Source: Sarocladium kiliense
Taxonomy: Eukaryota; Ascomycota; Sordariomycetes; Hypocreales; Sarocladiaceae
NCBI GenBank assembly: GCA_030734395.1
Contig: JAUZTG010000042.1
Location: 2,046,001-2,110,000, forward strand
Reading direction: 5' to 3'
DNA length: 64,000 bases
Part shown: positions 31,953-40,731 of the stretch, one piece after another
Position numbering within the stretch: the stretch's first letter is position 1
Layout of the letters: each line of letters starts with the position of its first letter
Position numbers and translations under genes: made by a program
The notes under the pieces: generated by a model
Told to the model about the DNA's origin: nothing
The model's input: the letters and a program-made list of their open reading frames with translations, nothing else
Databases searched by the model: none

Positions 31953-33579
31953 ATGGGCACAATAATCTCGCTTATCCAGGATGCATATTCCACTTTGCGT
32001 ACGTTATTCAAGACCATTGCGTCATTGAACGAACAGTACGGAGCCATCCTTAAACGCATCAACAACCCCCCAGCAGCACCGTCAGCAAACCCCACAAAGC
32101 CCTACTGGCACCATGAGCCTCCCTTCCCTGAGCTCGTCGATGTCCAAGGTGACATGCCCGAGACTGCCGACGTGGTCATTGTCGGCAGCGGTATCACCGG
32201 TGCCGCAGCCACCCGAGCTCTCGTCGAGCTTACGCCAAGGCCACTGAAAATTGTGGTGCTTGAGGCACGCCAACTGTGTAGCGGTGCGACTGGGAGGAAT
32301 GGAGGACACATCAAGTGTACCCCATACGACTTGTTTGCATGGTTCCGAAAGATTCTTGGGGATCCGAAGGCTGCAGAGGTGGTGAGGTTCTACATGAGGC
32401 ACCTGGAGGTCCTGAAGGAGGTAGGCGAGCAAGTTCCTGAGGGCCAGATCAGGGAGGTCGAGACAGCGGACCTTTTCGTGGATGCGGAGGAATTTGAGAA
32501 GGCGAAGGAGAGTGTGAGAGAGTCTAAGAAGTGGCTGCCGGGCTTCGAATGCGACATTTGGAATGCGGAGGAGGCGAAGGCAAAGGTAAGCCGGCGATTA
32601 TAACGTGTCATTGTAGTGTTGAAGACTGACGGTGATCAACAAGTTTGGAGCGAGCGATTTCGTCATCGGAGCAACTTCTTATCAAGCTGGTGCTCTTTGG
32701 CCCTATCGCCTTGTGACATCGATATGGAACGACTTGCTGAAGAAACAGCCTGATGATATCGTCATCAGCACCCACACAGTAGTGCAAGCTGTCACGGTCA
32801 AGAGCGGCCCAGGACCGTACATCCATCAAGTAAAGACATCGAGGGGTATGATAGCTTCGCGACACGTTCTCCATGCCACAAACGCTTATGCTCCGTATCT
32901 CGTGCCATCCCTGAAAGGCTGCCTTGCAGGCTTCCGCGGCCACATGACAGCCCAGCGTCCGGGAGACGATTTCCCAGTACAGAGGCCGGAGCGCTCATGG
33001 TCTATCGTTCACGAGCCAGACTACGAGTACATTACGCAGCTGGCACCCGACGAGAAGAGACAAGAGAAGCAGGGCCTGTTGATGGTGGGAGGGGCTTTCA
33101 TGCGGAGCCAGAAGCAAGGCGTCGACCAGTGGGGAAATTGGGATGACGAGACTGTGGAAGCTTTGACGACTATGGCTGTCACAGGCTCCATGCCAACAGC
33201 GTTCAAAGACTGGGGCCCAGGGGGAAGTGTCGTGAGCGCCTGGTCGGGGATCATCGGCATGACTGGCGACTTGATGCCCTTTGTGGGGAGGATTGAGGCA
33301 GAGAAAGAGCAGAAAGGATCCAGTCTGAGAGGCGAGGGCACTACAGCTCCCGGGCAATGGGTCTCGGCTGGCTATAGTGGCGAAGGAATGGTATCAGCTT
33401 GGCTGTCAGCGACAGCTGTAGCTATCATGATCCTTGGGCTGGAGGATGTTGAGTTGAAGGAACGGAACGGGATCCCTGGTGGCAAGCTGGAGAGTTGGTT
33501 TCCAAAGCAAGAATTCGGGTTGGGTAAGAAGAGGTTAAGGAGGTCTCATCTGAAAAACCTCGCCGACGAGTTCACATAG
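31953..33579 (+). CDS. FAD-dependent amine/amino-acid oxidoreductase (DAO family)
   Basis: Exons 31953-32585 and 32644-33579 (58-nt intron, GTAAGC donor, AAG acceptor) give 522 residues. VVIVGSGITGAAATRAL (about 74-90) is the Rossmann dinucleotide-binding motif, followed by VVLEARQLCSGATGRNGGH, the usual second FAD-contact region of DAO/DadA-like enzymes, whose SGATGRNGG segment is diagnostic. Near the C-terminus GYSGEGMVSAW matches the conserved Gly motif that closes the FAD site. Substrate is unknown; fungal relatives oxidise secondary or primary amines, or amino acids. No signal peptide is convincing, so probably cytosolic or peroxisomal without a PTS1. An upstream in-frame ATG at 31851 would add 34 residues; I prefer 31953 because the extra segment is basic and unlike the family. 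Confidence 0.85.
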
Positions 33580-33790
33580 TTCTCATTCCATGTTGATATG
33601 GTGAGACGCTGAGACACGAACAACGCGTTGAGTGGCAAGTGATGTCGGCAGCTGTACGCCGCAGCTGGCAGTCGTTGCGAGAAATGTAGATACTGTGCAG
33701 GCAACAACACCGTTGCAGGATTTTATGCTGTCGTCACTGTCAGTCTGAGATGATTAACCAAGAGTTCCCATCCGCCGTGACTGAGATTCC

Positions 33791-35170
33791 ATGATGGAGT
33801 CGCCTACTAGGACCCGAGTGGGAAGCGATACCTCGATAGATACCTGGCGACTCTCGGTTCCTAGTCGCTTAGAGAGAAGGGATCCATTTGAAGATGAGCA
33901 GGATGACGAAGATTCCGAGTTCCCGCTGCGAGCTTCCACACGACTTGTGAGTGCTTTTGGCTCGTATACGAGCTGACGGCTGACATGACCAGACTTATCG
34001 CGAACCTGATCGACGTCGACATGCATCTCGTCTCAGTATTTTCAACTCCCGTCTATCCACCTCGTTCGCCAGGAGGCCGCTCAGTCGCGCCGCTACAGCC
34101 CTTGGATTTCGTGACGTTGATGAGAGTGGTGATCGCGGTCGACGGATCCGAGGTCGGGAGTGGCTCAAGGGACTGTTTACCAAGAAGCGGAAGAGGGAGG
34201 AGGAGATCGAAGAATTGAGCTTTTTCGGTGATGAGATTGCGGAGAAGGAGCCCTTGAGACTGAATTTCCTTTTTATTGGAGGGAGATCGTCCGGACAGAC
34301 TTCTCTGCTTTTGTGAGTGACCTGACAGGTCCTGCCTGGCTGGTGCTGACTGAGTCCTCAGCCGTGCTCGCTATGGCTGCTGCCCCGACGTAAGCCCAAC
34401 CTATCCCCAGTGATAGTGATCTTGTGGGGAGAAACACCTCGATTGACTCGTTGACAGACTAGCGGAATTGCGAGAACCTGTTACGAGACGTATACCAACC
34501 AACGTGTGTACGACGGTCAGCCAGCGTACGTGGAAATGTAGGACACTTCTGGTGCGCCGGACCTCAACACGGTCGAAAGACTCAGCTACATGCGGTGGGA
34601 TGCTGTATTTCTCTGTTTTGACGTGACGGACAAGGTATCTATGTACACAATCCTATCATGGGTATGATCTCGAGACAATCGGCATAAGCGAGACAGAGTT
34701 GAGATGGCTAATTATCAGCAGTGGAATCATGCTGTCGAGAAAGGGTTCACCACCACGCAAGCAGGTTCCCCGATGCTTCATCTTGTGGGGACAAAGAAGG
34801 ATCTACGACAGGCTGAGGTTGTGGACGGGATAGGTAGCGCAGAGACGATATCGTCTCTGAGATCCATAGCATCATGCTACGTGTGTCCGAATGATGTAGG
34901 ATACTGCCTGCCCCTTGCCTTGTTACTTAGCTTGAGACTACTGATCAATGAAAGACTAACACAATATAGGCGGCTTTCCAGGCGGAGCGCATGGGGGCGG
35001 TGTACAGAGAGGTATCAGCCTTGACGGGCGAAGGCTTGGAAGAGCTGGTTGAAGGCGCAGGAAGACTTTCTGCCGAAAGAGCTATGAGTCCCAAAGCTGA
35101 AGCAGAATCGCCTGTTGATGAGCAACGGGAAAGAGCCAAGCTCAAGAAAAGAAGACTCTTCAGGGGGTGA
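33791..35170 (+). CDS. Degenerate Ras/Rho-like small GTPase with in-frame TAG or optional 60-nt intron
   Basis: Exons 33791-33946, 33993-34312, 34362-34389, 34458-34661, 34719-34895, 34970-35170; all joins keep frame. About 135 N-terminal residues, Arg- and Ser-rich, precede a GTPase-like domain. G1 is FIGGRSSGQTSLL (Gln154 where Lys is normal), G3 is DTSG, G4 is VGTKKDL and G5 is SALTG. A basic C-terminal tail ends the protein, without a CaaX box. Codon 196 (34539-34541), just before DTSG, is TAG. Skipping 34526-34585 (GTACGT...CTCAG, 60 nt, CTCAAC as possible branch site) restores frame, giving 341 residues but losing G3. Otherwise it is a pseudogene, a read-through or edited gene, or a sequencing error. 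GTP hydrolysis looks unlikely in any version. Confidence 0.7.
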
Positions 35171-35521
35171 ACACGTTGGGTGGCGATTGGACCAACATCA
35201 CGACCATTCTTGCTTGTTGACAGGGCTTGGATGCTGGAATGACATGTTTGGACATCCGAAGTTGATAGCCATCAGAAATCGCAAACGAAAAGGTCCCGTG
35301 TCATTACCATGTTGTGCGCCTATAGGCATCTGGTGAATAAGGTGCAGCATGATGTGGTGGTGAGGAAATGAAAGCCATCAGGAACACCTTAGGGTAAATG
35401 AAGCCCAGCTCAAATCTGCCGTGGCAGGTTCTGCGGGTGCAACCATCGTCTCCACGTAACGACCGGAGATCGCCTTCCATCGGGATAGTATCTCGCGGAC
35501 TCAGATGGGAATGTCTTGAAC
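35171..35521. other. Intergenic, promoter of ALG14
   Basis: 351 nt between tandem genes. Nothing recognised beyond expected 3' UTR and promoter sequence. Confidence 0.6.
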
Positions 35522-36442
35522 ATGGGCAGAATCTCAATAAGTAAGCACATGGCTCCGCGCCGAGCCTACGTGGTCGCCTCAGCATGCCTCCTACTGGCCA
35601 TCTTCGTCGCCCCATTGATCTTACAGGCCTCGTGGCTGCACGTGTTGCTCATCTACCTCGCTGTCTATGGCTTCATATGCAACGCACTTCTGGTCTTCGT
35701 GGCAGTAAGATAAACACCCTTGCCATGCCACACTGATTCTAGCTAATTCGTCCAGCTTCGGCACCTTCAGCTTATCGCCAACCGACGCCTTTACCAATGG
35801 CCCCAACTGGGCAGCAAAGAGTCGCGACCAGCTGACTACTTTCTCTTCGTTCTCGGCTCAGGCGGACATACCAAGGAGATGCTCATGATGATGGACGACG
35901 GAACTTATGATTTTGCGAACCTCCACCGGAGATACCTCATCTCCTCTGGTGACACCATGTCCCTTGACCACGTTCAGGACCACGAGTGTGAGCTCAGGGA
36001 GCTATGCAACCAGAAGGACCTCAGCCCAGGCACTTACGACACGAAATTCGTGACCCGCGCAAGGCGTGTCCATCAGTCTCTCGTGACGACACCCTTCACT
36101 GGTTTCCTCAGCGTCATCGATATCTTCCCAGCACTTCTTAGCCCCCCACAACGAGGCAGCTCATGGCCGCAACGAATCTACTCAAATGGGCCAGCCACTG
36201 GGTTCTTCGTTGCACTTGTTGCCCACCTACTTCGGATGTTCTTCCTTGTGCCGGAGGACTCGATGCGCTTCATCTATATCGAATCATGGGCCAGGATCTC
36301 GACCTTGAGCCTAACCGGCAAGCTCTTGTATTACACAGGGCTTGCGGATGTGTTCGTGGTTCAGCACAAGCAGCTTGCAGAGCGCTATGGGATCAGATGT
36401 GCGGGTGAAATGGTCTTCAACTCAAGAAGGGCGGCAACATAG
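35522..36442 (+). CDS. ALG14: UDP-GlcNAc transferase subunit Alg14
   Basis: Membrane anchor and acceptor-side half of the Alg13/Alg14 enzyme that adds the second GlcNAc to dolichol-PP-GlcNAc at the ER. Exons 35522-35704 and 35756-36442 (51-nt intron, GTAAGA donor) give 289 residues. Two hydrophobic stretches near the N-terminus (about 15-60) would anchor it and recruit the cytosolic Alg13. FLFVLGSGGHTKEML holds the family glycine motif. YIESWARISTLSLTGKLLYY and ADVFVVQHKQLAERY are the usual C-terminal Alg14 blocks. The ATG at 35549 is an alternative start 9 codons in. Alg2, two to three steps later in the pathway, is 31 kb away; no sign of co-regulation. Confidence 0.93.
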
Positions 36443-36548
36443 GTGAACAAAGATTACAGGGCGGCAATTTTACTGTGCCGATATTTGTTGTTACAGATGG
36501 TATATACATAATTGTGACAGGCCATGGCAAGGCATCGGTGACCCAGAC

Positions 36549-37360
36549 TTATACCGGGACTGTCGCTGGCTCGGCCTCTCCTGAGGTAGCATCCACTACA
36601 TCGCCAGCAAACTCGTCGGCACCTTCGGTATCCTCAATATCAAAAGTCTCCACGCCAGATTGGGCCCTGGCCTCCATGTCTGACACTTGCTTCGTAGCCC
36701 ATGCCTTCCACTTCTCGAACTCCAAGTCTTCGAGTTGCATACCGACCTCGAGACGATTCTTTCCAAAGTAGGCGCCGACATAGCGAGCCTCCTCGAGGGC
36801 AACACGTTTCTCGACTTCCTCGAGCTGACGGAGGCGGTAAAATTCGCGGCGTGCAACGTCGTAAGCCTTCGTCTTGGACATCTTCTGCGCCTCCATAAGC
36901 CAGAGCTGTCTCTGTACCACACTGAAGTAATTATTAGCTTTGATTCCTACGAAACCAACTGGTGGCTGGCCAGTAGGTTGACCTACCATTCGCCGGTCAG
37001 CGCAACACCAGGTTGTCTGAGACCCTTGCTCCAATCGCAACGTTGTGCGTCTTTTCCGTCTAGTTCCAGGACAACTCTTGGCCGTGCCAACTCCCACGGG
37101 TGATCTTTGTAGAAGGTCTGTCGCAAGCGGTCCTCGGGATAGGAGATCGGTTGGGGTCGGTAGAGGTTCTTCGGCTTCGCATTCTTCTTGGGTCCTTGGT
37201 GTCTCGGGGTAATGGTACGGACAATCGTCTCGGACGGAGGAATCGATCCGACGACCTGATACCACGGGGGCTCAGCAACGGCATACTTGTCAAGGACGCG
37301 GTGGTTCATCTCGGTGGTCACGGTCTTGAAGACCTGTGCCGGTCGTATTTGTCGTCCCAT
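36549..37360 (-). CDS. RSM25: Mitochondrial small-subunit ribosomal protein mS23 (Rsm25)
   Basis: Exons 37360-36987 and 36921-36549 (65-nt intron, GTAGGT donor) give 248 residues. The N-terminus MGRQIRPAQVFKTVTTEM, then EPPWYQVVGSIPPSETIVR and HPWELARPRVVLE, are the conserved blocks of fungal Rsm25/mS23 from the mitochondrial ribosome small subunit. The second exon is helical and charged, and the end is acidic. The gene converges on ALG14 (about 106 nt between stops) and diverges from the PPR gene, so it shares a promoter with another mitochondrial gene. Confidence 0.88.
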
Positions 37361-37736
37361 GATTGCACGTCCTGGCTCAGATTGTCAGTAATCAACTGCC
37401 GAACGAATTATCGCTGCAGTTAGAAGCTCTTACAATTGACCAGTAAGGGCGATTGACGGCGGCTGTGGACAATATATAATTGAAGATGCTTTGGAGAGGT
37501 TGCTGCTGAATGTCGGTGGTGTCCGGAAATTTTGGGTCCCTGTCGGCGAATCGTAAAACCGCGTCGCGCCCCCGGAGCCGCCTAAGATTCAAAAGTTGGG
37601 AACCGCATCGTCAACCATTGACATTGACCCCGGACCAAAAAGCGAAACAACCCAACATCCTCGCTCGATCGGACAGATTCAAAAACTCGTGGAACTTGGA
37701 GGACATTAGTGGGACGACAATCATGAAGCAGAACTC
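37361..37736. promoter_or_regulatory. Divergent promoter RSM25 / PPR gene, with a minimal upstream ORF
   Basis: 376 nt between two start codons of mitochondrial genes. On the plus strand an ATG at 37723 (A at -3, good context) opens a five-codon ORF whose TGA (37738-37740) overlaps the main ATG (37737-37739) as ATGA. That layout suits termination-reinitiation or strong repression, if the mRNA starts upstream of 37723. Confidence 0.45.
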
Positions 37737-39557
37737 ATGAGGCTTTCTTGTCGAGTGGAAGGATCCGCCTGCGGTGCCTTGCTCACTACAACAACTCGAT
37801 CACATGTGGTCAGACAGCCGCCATCTGGACGACGCGGGATTAGTGGGAAGAAAGCGACATCTCGTAAGGGAAGGGAGGCAGAGGCCCAAAGGGCTTTCTC
37901 CTGCCCTCGGTCTTCGCTGTGGCTCTTGTCAACCTTCGCTCCTACCACTGAGATCCGGCATCGATCTCAACGAACGTGGTCTCGAGATGGGCTGTTCTCT
38001 TACAGTACAGCAGCTGCAGCGGTAGCGAATACAACACCACGGGCGAATCTCGATGTTCCGAAACAAGACAGAGAGACACTCATGCGATTTGTTGGTCAGC
38101 CTGCCGGGGGTAGTGTCGATGAATACCTCCGATTCCACAGCGACCCATACCGAAGAGGCTATGCTCAGCCCGACGAACCTGATCTTCGAATATCCGACAA
38201 AAAGGTCGATTGGCAGTCGCCGTCTGGAGACGAGCTCATATCTCTGCGTGACGATCATCAAGCCACACTCACAAAGCTGTGCAATGAGATCCGGCTAAAA
38301 CATCGACGGCCTCACAAAGGCAGTCTACGAGCTATATATGACATTTACAAGGAGCTGCCTGAGCCACGGATGCTATACATTCCGTATCAGTGGCGATGGC
38401 TCCTGATGAAAGCTATGGGAACACCTCAGAAGCGTGACTTGGACTCTATGTTACGATACTTTGCTCTGCTCGCCGACATCAAGAGTGCAGGGCTTACCGT
38501 CCGATTGACGCAGTGGAATTACGCGCTGGCCTTCGTGCAGCAATCAAAGAATTGGGTCACGTCACAAGATAACGAATCTGCCTTGCAGCTCTGGCGAGAG
38601 ATGGAACACCAAGCTGGGATCAGGGGCAACGGGGTCACTTTCAACATCCTGTTCGACGTCGCTTCAAAAACAGGCAACTTCGTGCTCGCCGACATGATTC
38701 ATAAGGAAATGGAAAATCGGGGAATCCATCCGAATCGGTACAACCATGTCAGCTTGATTCATTTCTTCGGGCTCAAACAGGATTCCGACGGAATGCTCGC
38801 GGCGTATAAAGAGATGGTCGATTCTGGCGAGCTCATTGACACCGTGGTCTTGAACTGCCTTATCTCCGGGTTTCTACGTTGTGGAGATGAAGGGGCGGCT
38901 GAACAACTGTATGAACGTATGAAAGACGGACTTGGGCGGAAGGGCGTGATGCCCGAGCGAGACTACACAACAAGCAAGATCATGACACAGGTCTTGATGA
39001 TGTTCGCCAAGGTTGGCAAGAAGCACCCAGCTCTGAAACAGTCCTTCCAGAATTCTGTCGCTTTGACACCAGACCTGCAGACTTACAAGCTGCTCATCGA
39101 ACATCATGCCGTCCGCGTGGGCGACTTGGGAAAGGTGACCAAGTACCTTGATGAGATGAAGCGTCTGGATATACCCGTGCATGCCACCATTTTCTTAGCT
39201 TTGCTGAAGGGATTCTTCCATTGGGGAGGAACACCAACATCAGCGTGGAGCAAGCAGCGGCTTGACGGCGTGCTCTCCGCTTTGTACGAGGCACGGGATC
39301 AGAGGGTCAAGGATTTCCGAATTCGACGTTGGCTCGTATTATGGGGCATGCGAGCTATGAAGAAGTGTTCAGGGGACAACGCAGAGGTCGAACGGATGTT
39401 CGACGAGATGTCCCTCAGATGGGATATTCCCCTCGACGGCCAACAATTTCTGGAAGCGGTACTGGAGAAGATCCTCAGCGATGAGGATATGAATTCCCCA
39501 AGGGGTAATTGGGGTGGGGTCTGGCAGAGAGTAAAGAAGGATGGCTCCAGACTTTAA
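37737..39557 (+). CDS. Mitochondrial pentatricopeptide-repeat (PPR) protein
   Basis: Single exon, 606 residues. The first 60 residues are rich in Arg, Ser and Thr and nearly free of acids, as in mitochondrial presequences. The middle holds several PPR helical pairs, for example GVTFNILFDVASKTGNFVLA, then HPNRYNHVSLIHFFGLK and TVVLNCLISGFLRCGDEGAA, with a later set around LQTYKLLIEHHAVRVGDLGK. PPR proteins bind organellar RNA and act in maturation or translation of particular mitochondrial mRNAs; the target cannot be told here. Neighbours on both sides are mitochondrial (mS23, COX8). The gene converges on COX8. Confidence 0.88.
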   Translation: MRLSCRVEGSACGALLTTTTRSHVVRQPPSGRRGISGKKATSRKGREAEAQRAFSCPRSSLWLLSTFAPTTEIRHRSQRTWSRDGLFSYSTAAAAVANTTPRANLDVPKQDRETLMRFVGQPAGGSVDEYLRFHSDPYRRGYAQPDEPDLRISDKKVDWQSPSGDELISLRDDHQATLTKLCNEIRLKHRRPHKGSLRAIYDIYKELPEPRMLYIPYQWRWLLMKAMGTPQKRDLDSMLRYFALLADIKSAGLTVRLTQWNYALAFVQQSKNWVTSQDNESALQLWREMEHQAGIRGNGVTFNILFDVASKTGNFVLADMIHKEMENRGIHPNRYNHVSLIHFFGLKQDSDGMLAAYKEMVDSGELIDTVVLNCLISGFLRCGDEGAAEQLYERMKDGLGRKGVMPERDYTTSKIMTQVLMMFAKVGKKHPALKQSFQNSVALTPDLQTYKLLIEHHAVRVGDLGKVTKYLDEMKRLDIPVHATIFLALLKGFFHWGGTPTSAWSKQRLDGVLSALYEARDQRVKDFRIRRWLVLWGMRAMKKCSGDNAEVERMFDEMSLRWDIPLDGQQFLEAVLEKILSDEDMNSPRGNWGGVWQRVKKDGSRL

Positions 39558-39824
39558 GGGTGGACTGTCCATAGAAGCATATACCCGTGCATACATGCAT
39601 TTATAGGCGACAATGTACAACATGATTGTTTGTTTTCCATAGACCCCAATTTACAGTGGAAAGAGTTCTTTATAGATTGTAAATGGATATAAATGTTGAT
39701 TGACAAAGGGAAGGGTCGGCGGGCTGTTGCCTTCTATGCGGTAGTGTACACACACAACAGTTCGTAACCCGGCCAGGGACCTCGGCACCCGGCCAATTGC
39801 ACCAGAGTCTCCATCGCACCTCCT

Positions 39825-40119
39825 TTACTGAGGCTTGTAGGTTTGCCAGACTGTACACAAGCTCTTTGTTAGCAACGTACGACATCCGCCACTTGGACCT
39901 CTCGAGAGACGTACCGGCAATGCCGAAGGGAGCAAAGAAGCCAGTGGCGGCAAAGGCGAAGAACTTGAGGGCGAAGGTCTTCTTGTGGGGGTTGAAGGGG
40001 AGGTTGGTGTACGGGCCCTCGGTGTAGTGGTAAGGAGAGGACATGCGAGGGCGCGTGGCGTGGAACGCCCGGCGGGTGACCAGAGAGGTCGTGGTACGGG
40101 TGGCGGCGCGGGAGAGCAT
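39825..40119 (-). CDS. COX8: Cytochrome c oxidase subunit Cox8 (VIIc)
   Basis: Small nuclear-encoded subunit of respiratory complex IV in the inner mitochondrial membrane. Exons 40119-39915 and 39850-39825 (64-nt intron, GTACGT donor) give 76 residues. The last exon is only 26 nt and encodes VWQTYKPQ with the split Val codon. The N-terminal 30 residues (MLSRAATRTTTSLVTRRAFH) are a cleavable presequence. SPYHYTEGPYTNLPFNPHKK and FFAPFGIAVWQTYK are the Cox8 hallmarks around one transmembrane helix. The open frame extends upstream without an ATG. The bases before the ATG read TTTGCAG, and a GTACGA donor at 40178 suggests a 59-nt 5'-UTR intron (40120-40178). Confidence 0.92.
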
Positions 40120-40178
40120 CTGCAAATGAATCAATTAGCTCAAGGAGCTCTTACTGAAAGCCACCAGGGTAATCGTAC

Positions 40179-40731
40179 CTTTGCTACGTCGGTTGCGGGA
40201 GGCGGACGGGTTGGGTTGTAGCTTTGTTTGAACGACTCTCCGTGATGCTATCCGAGGTCGTTCGAGATGCAGGAATCAGCTCATGGTCACGTGATGACAC
40301 TGATGACTCAGCGAGCAAACCGTCATCGTGGAGGACACCGCCTGCCCACTGTGGAGCTGTACCTTTGCGGCAGAAAATCCCACTTCCAAAGCCAACATTT
40401 TTTTGCGCCGTCGTAGCGTTGTTGGTCTGCCAAACGGGATCGATCGGTGATCCTAGTCGTATAGGCACTCTCACAACCTAATCCTCGATCAAACACCACC
40501 CCCAGTACACGTGAGGGCGAAGCACGACCGGCCTGAACAGCCTTGTGACGAACGCGATTTAGCTGAACGAATTTGCTTCGAGTGTACTGGACTGCTGGCT
40601 CCTGACCTTGTGCTGGCTCGATTGCGGCGATCGCGAGCCGATCGAGACTGTTGCTCGTACAAAACAGCGCAGCCGGGCAAGCTCTATTTCTGCACCTCCA
40701 AGAGCGAACTTCATCACCACGATTGCCCGTC
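40179..40731. promoter_or_regulatory. Divergent promoter COX8 / MTR4 with TCACGTGA and TGACTCA
   Basis: TCACGTGA (40287-40294) is a palindromic E-box of the kind used by Cbf1-like bHLH factors, common before respiratory genes in fungi. TGACTCA (40304-40310) is an exact Gcn4/CPC1 or AP-1 site. Both are nearer to COX8. Function is inferred from motif identity only. Confidence 0.5.

Noticed and set aside
40651..40731. MTR4 start at 40651
   Set aside because: TTG codon; the conserved MDEMFDVFEG start is at 40732.
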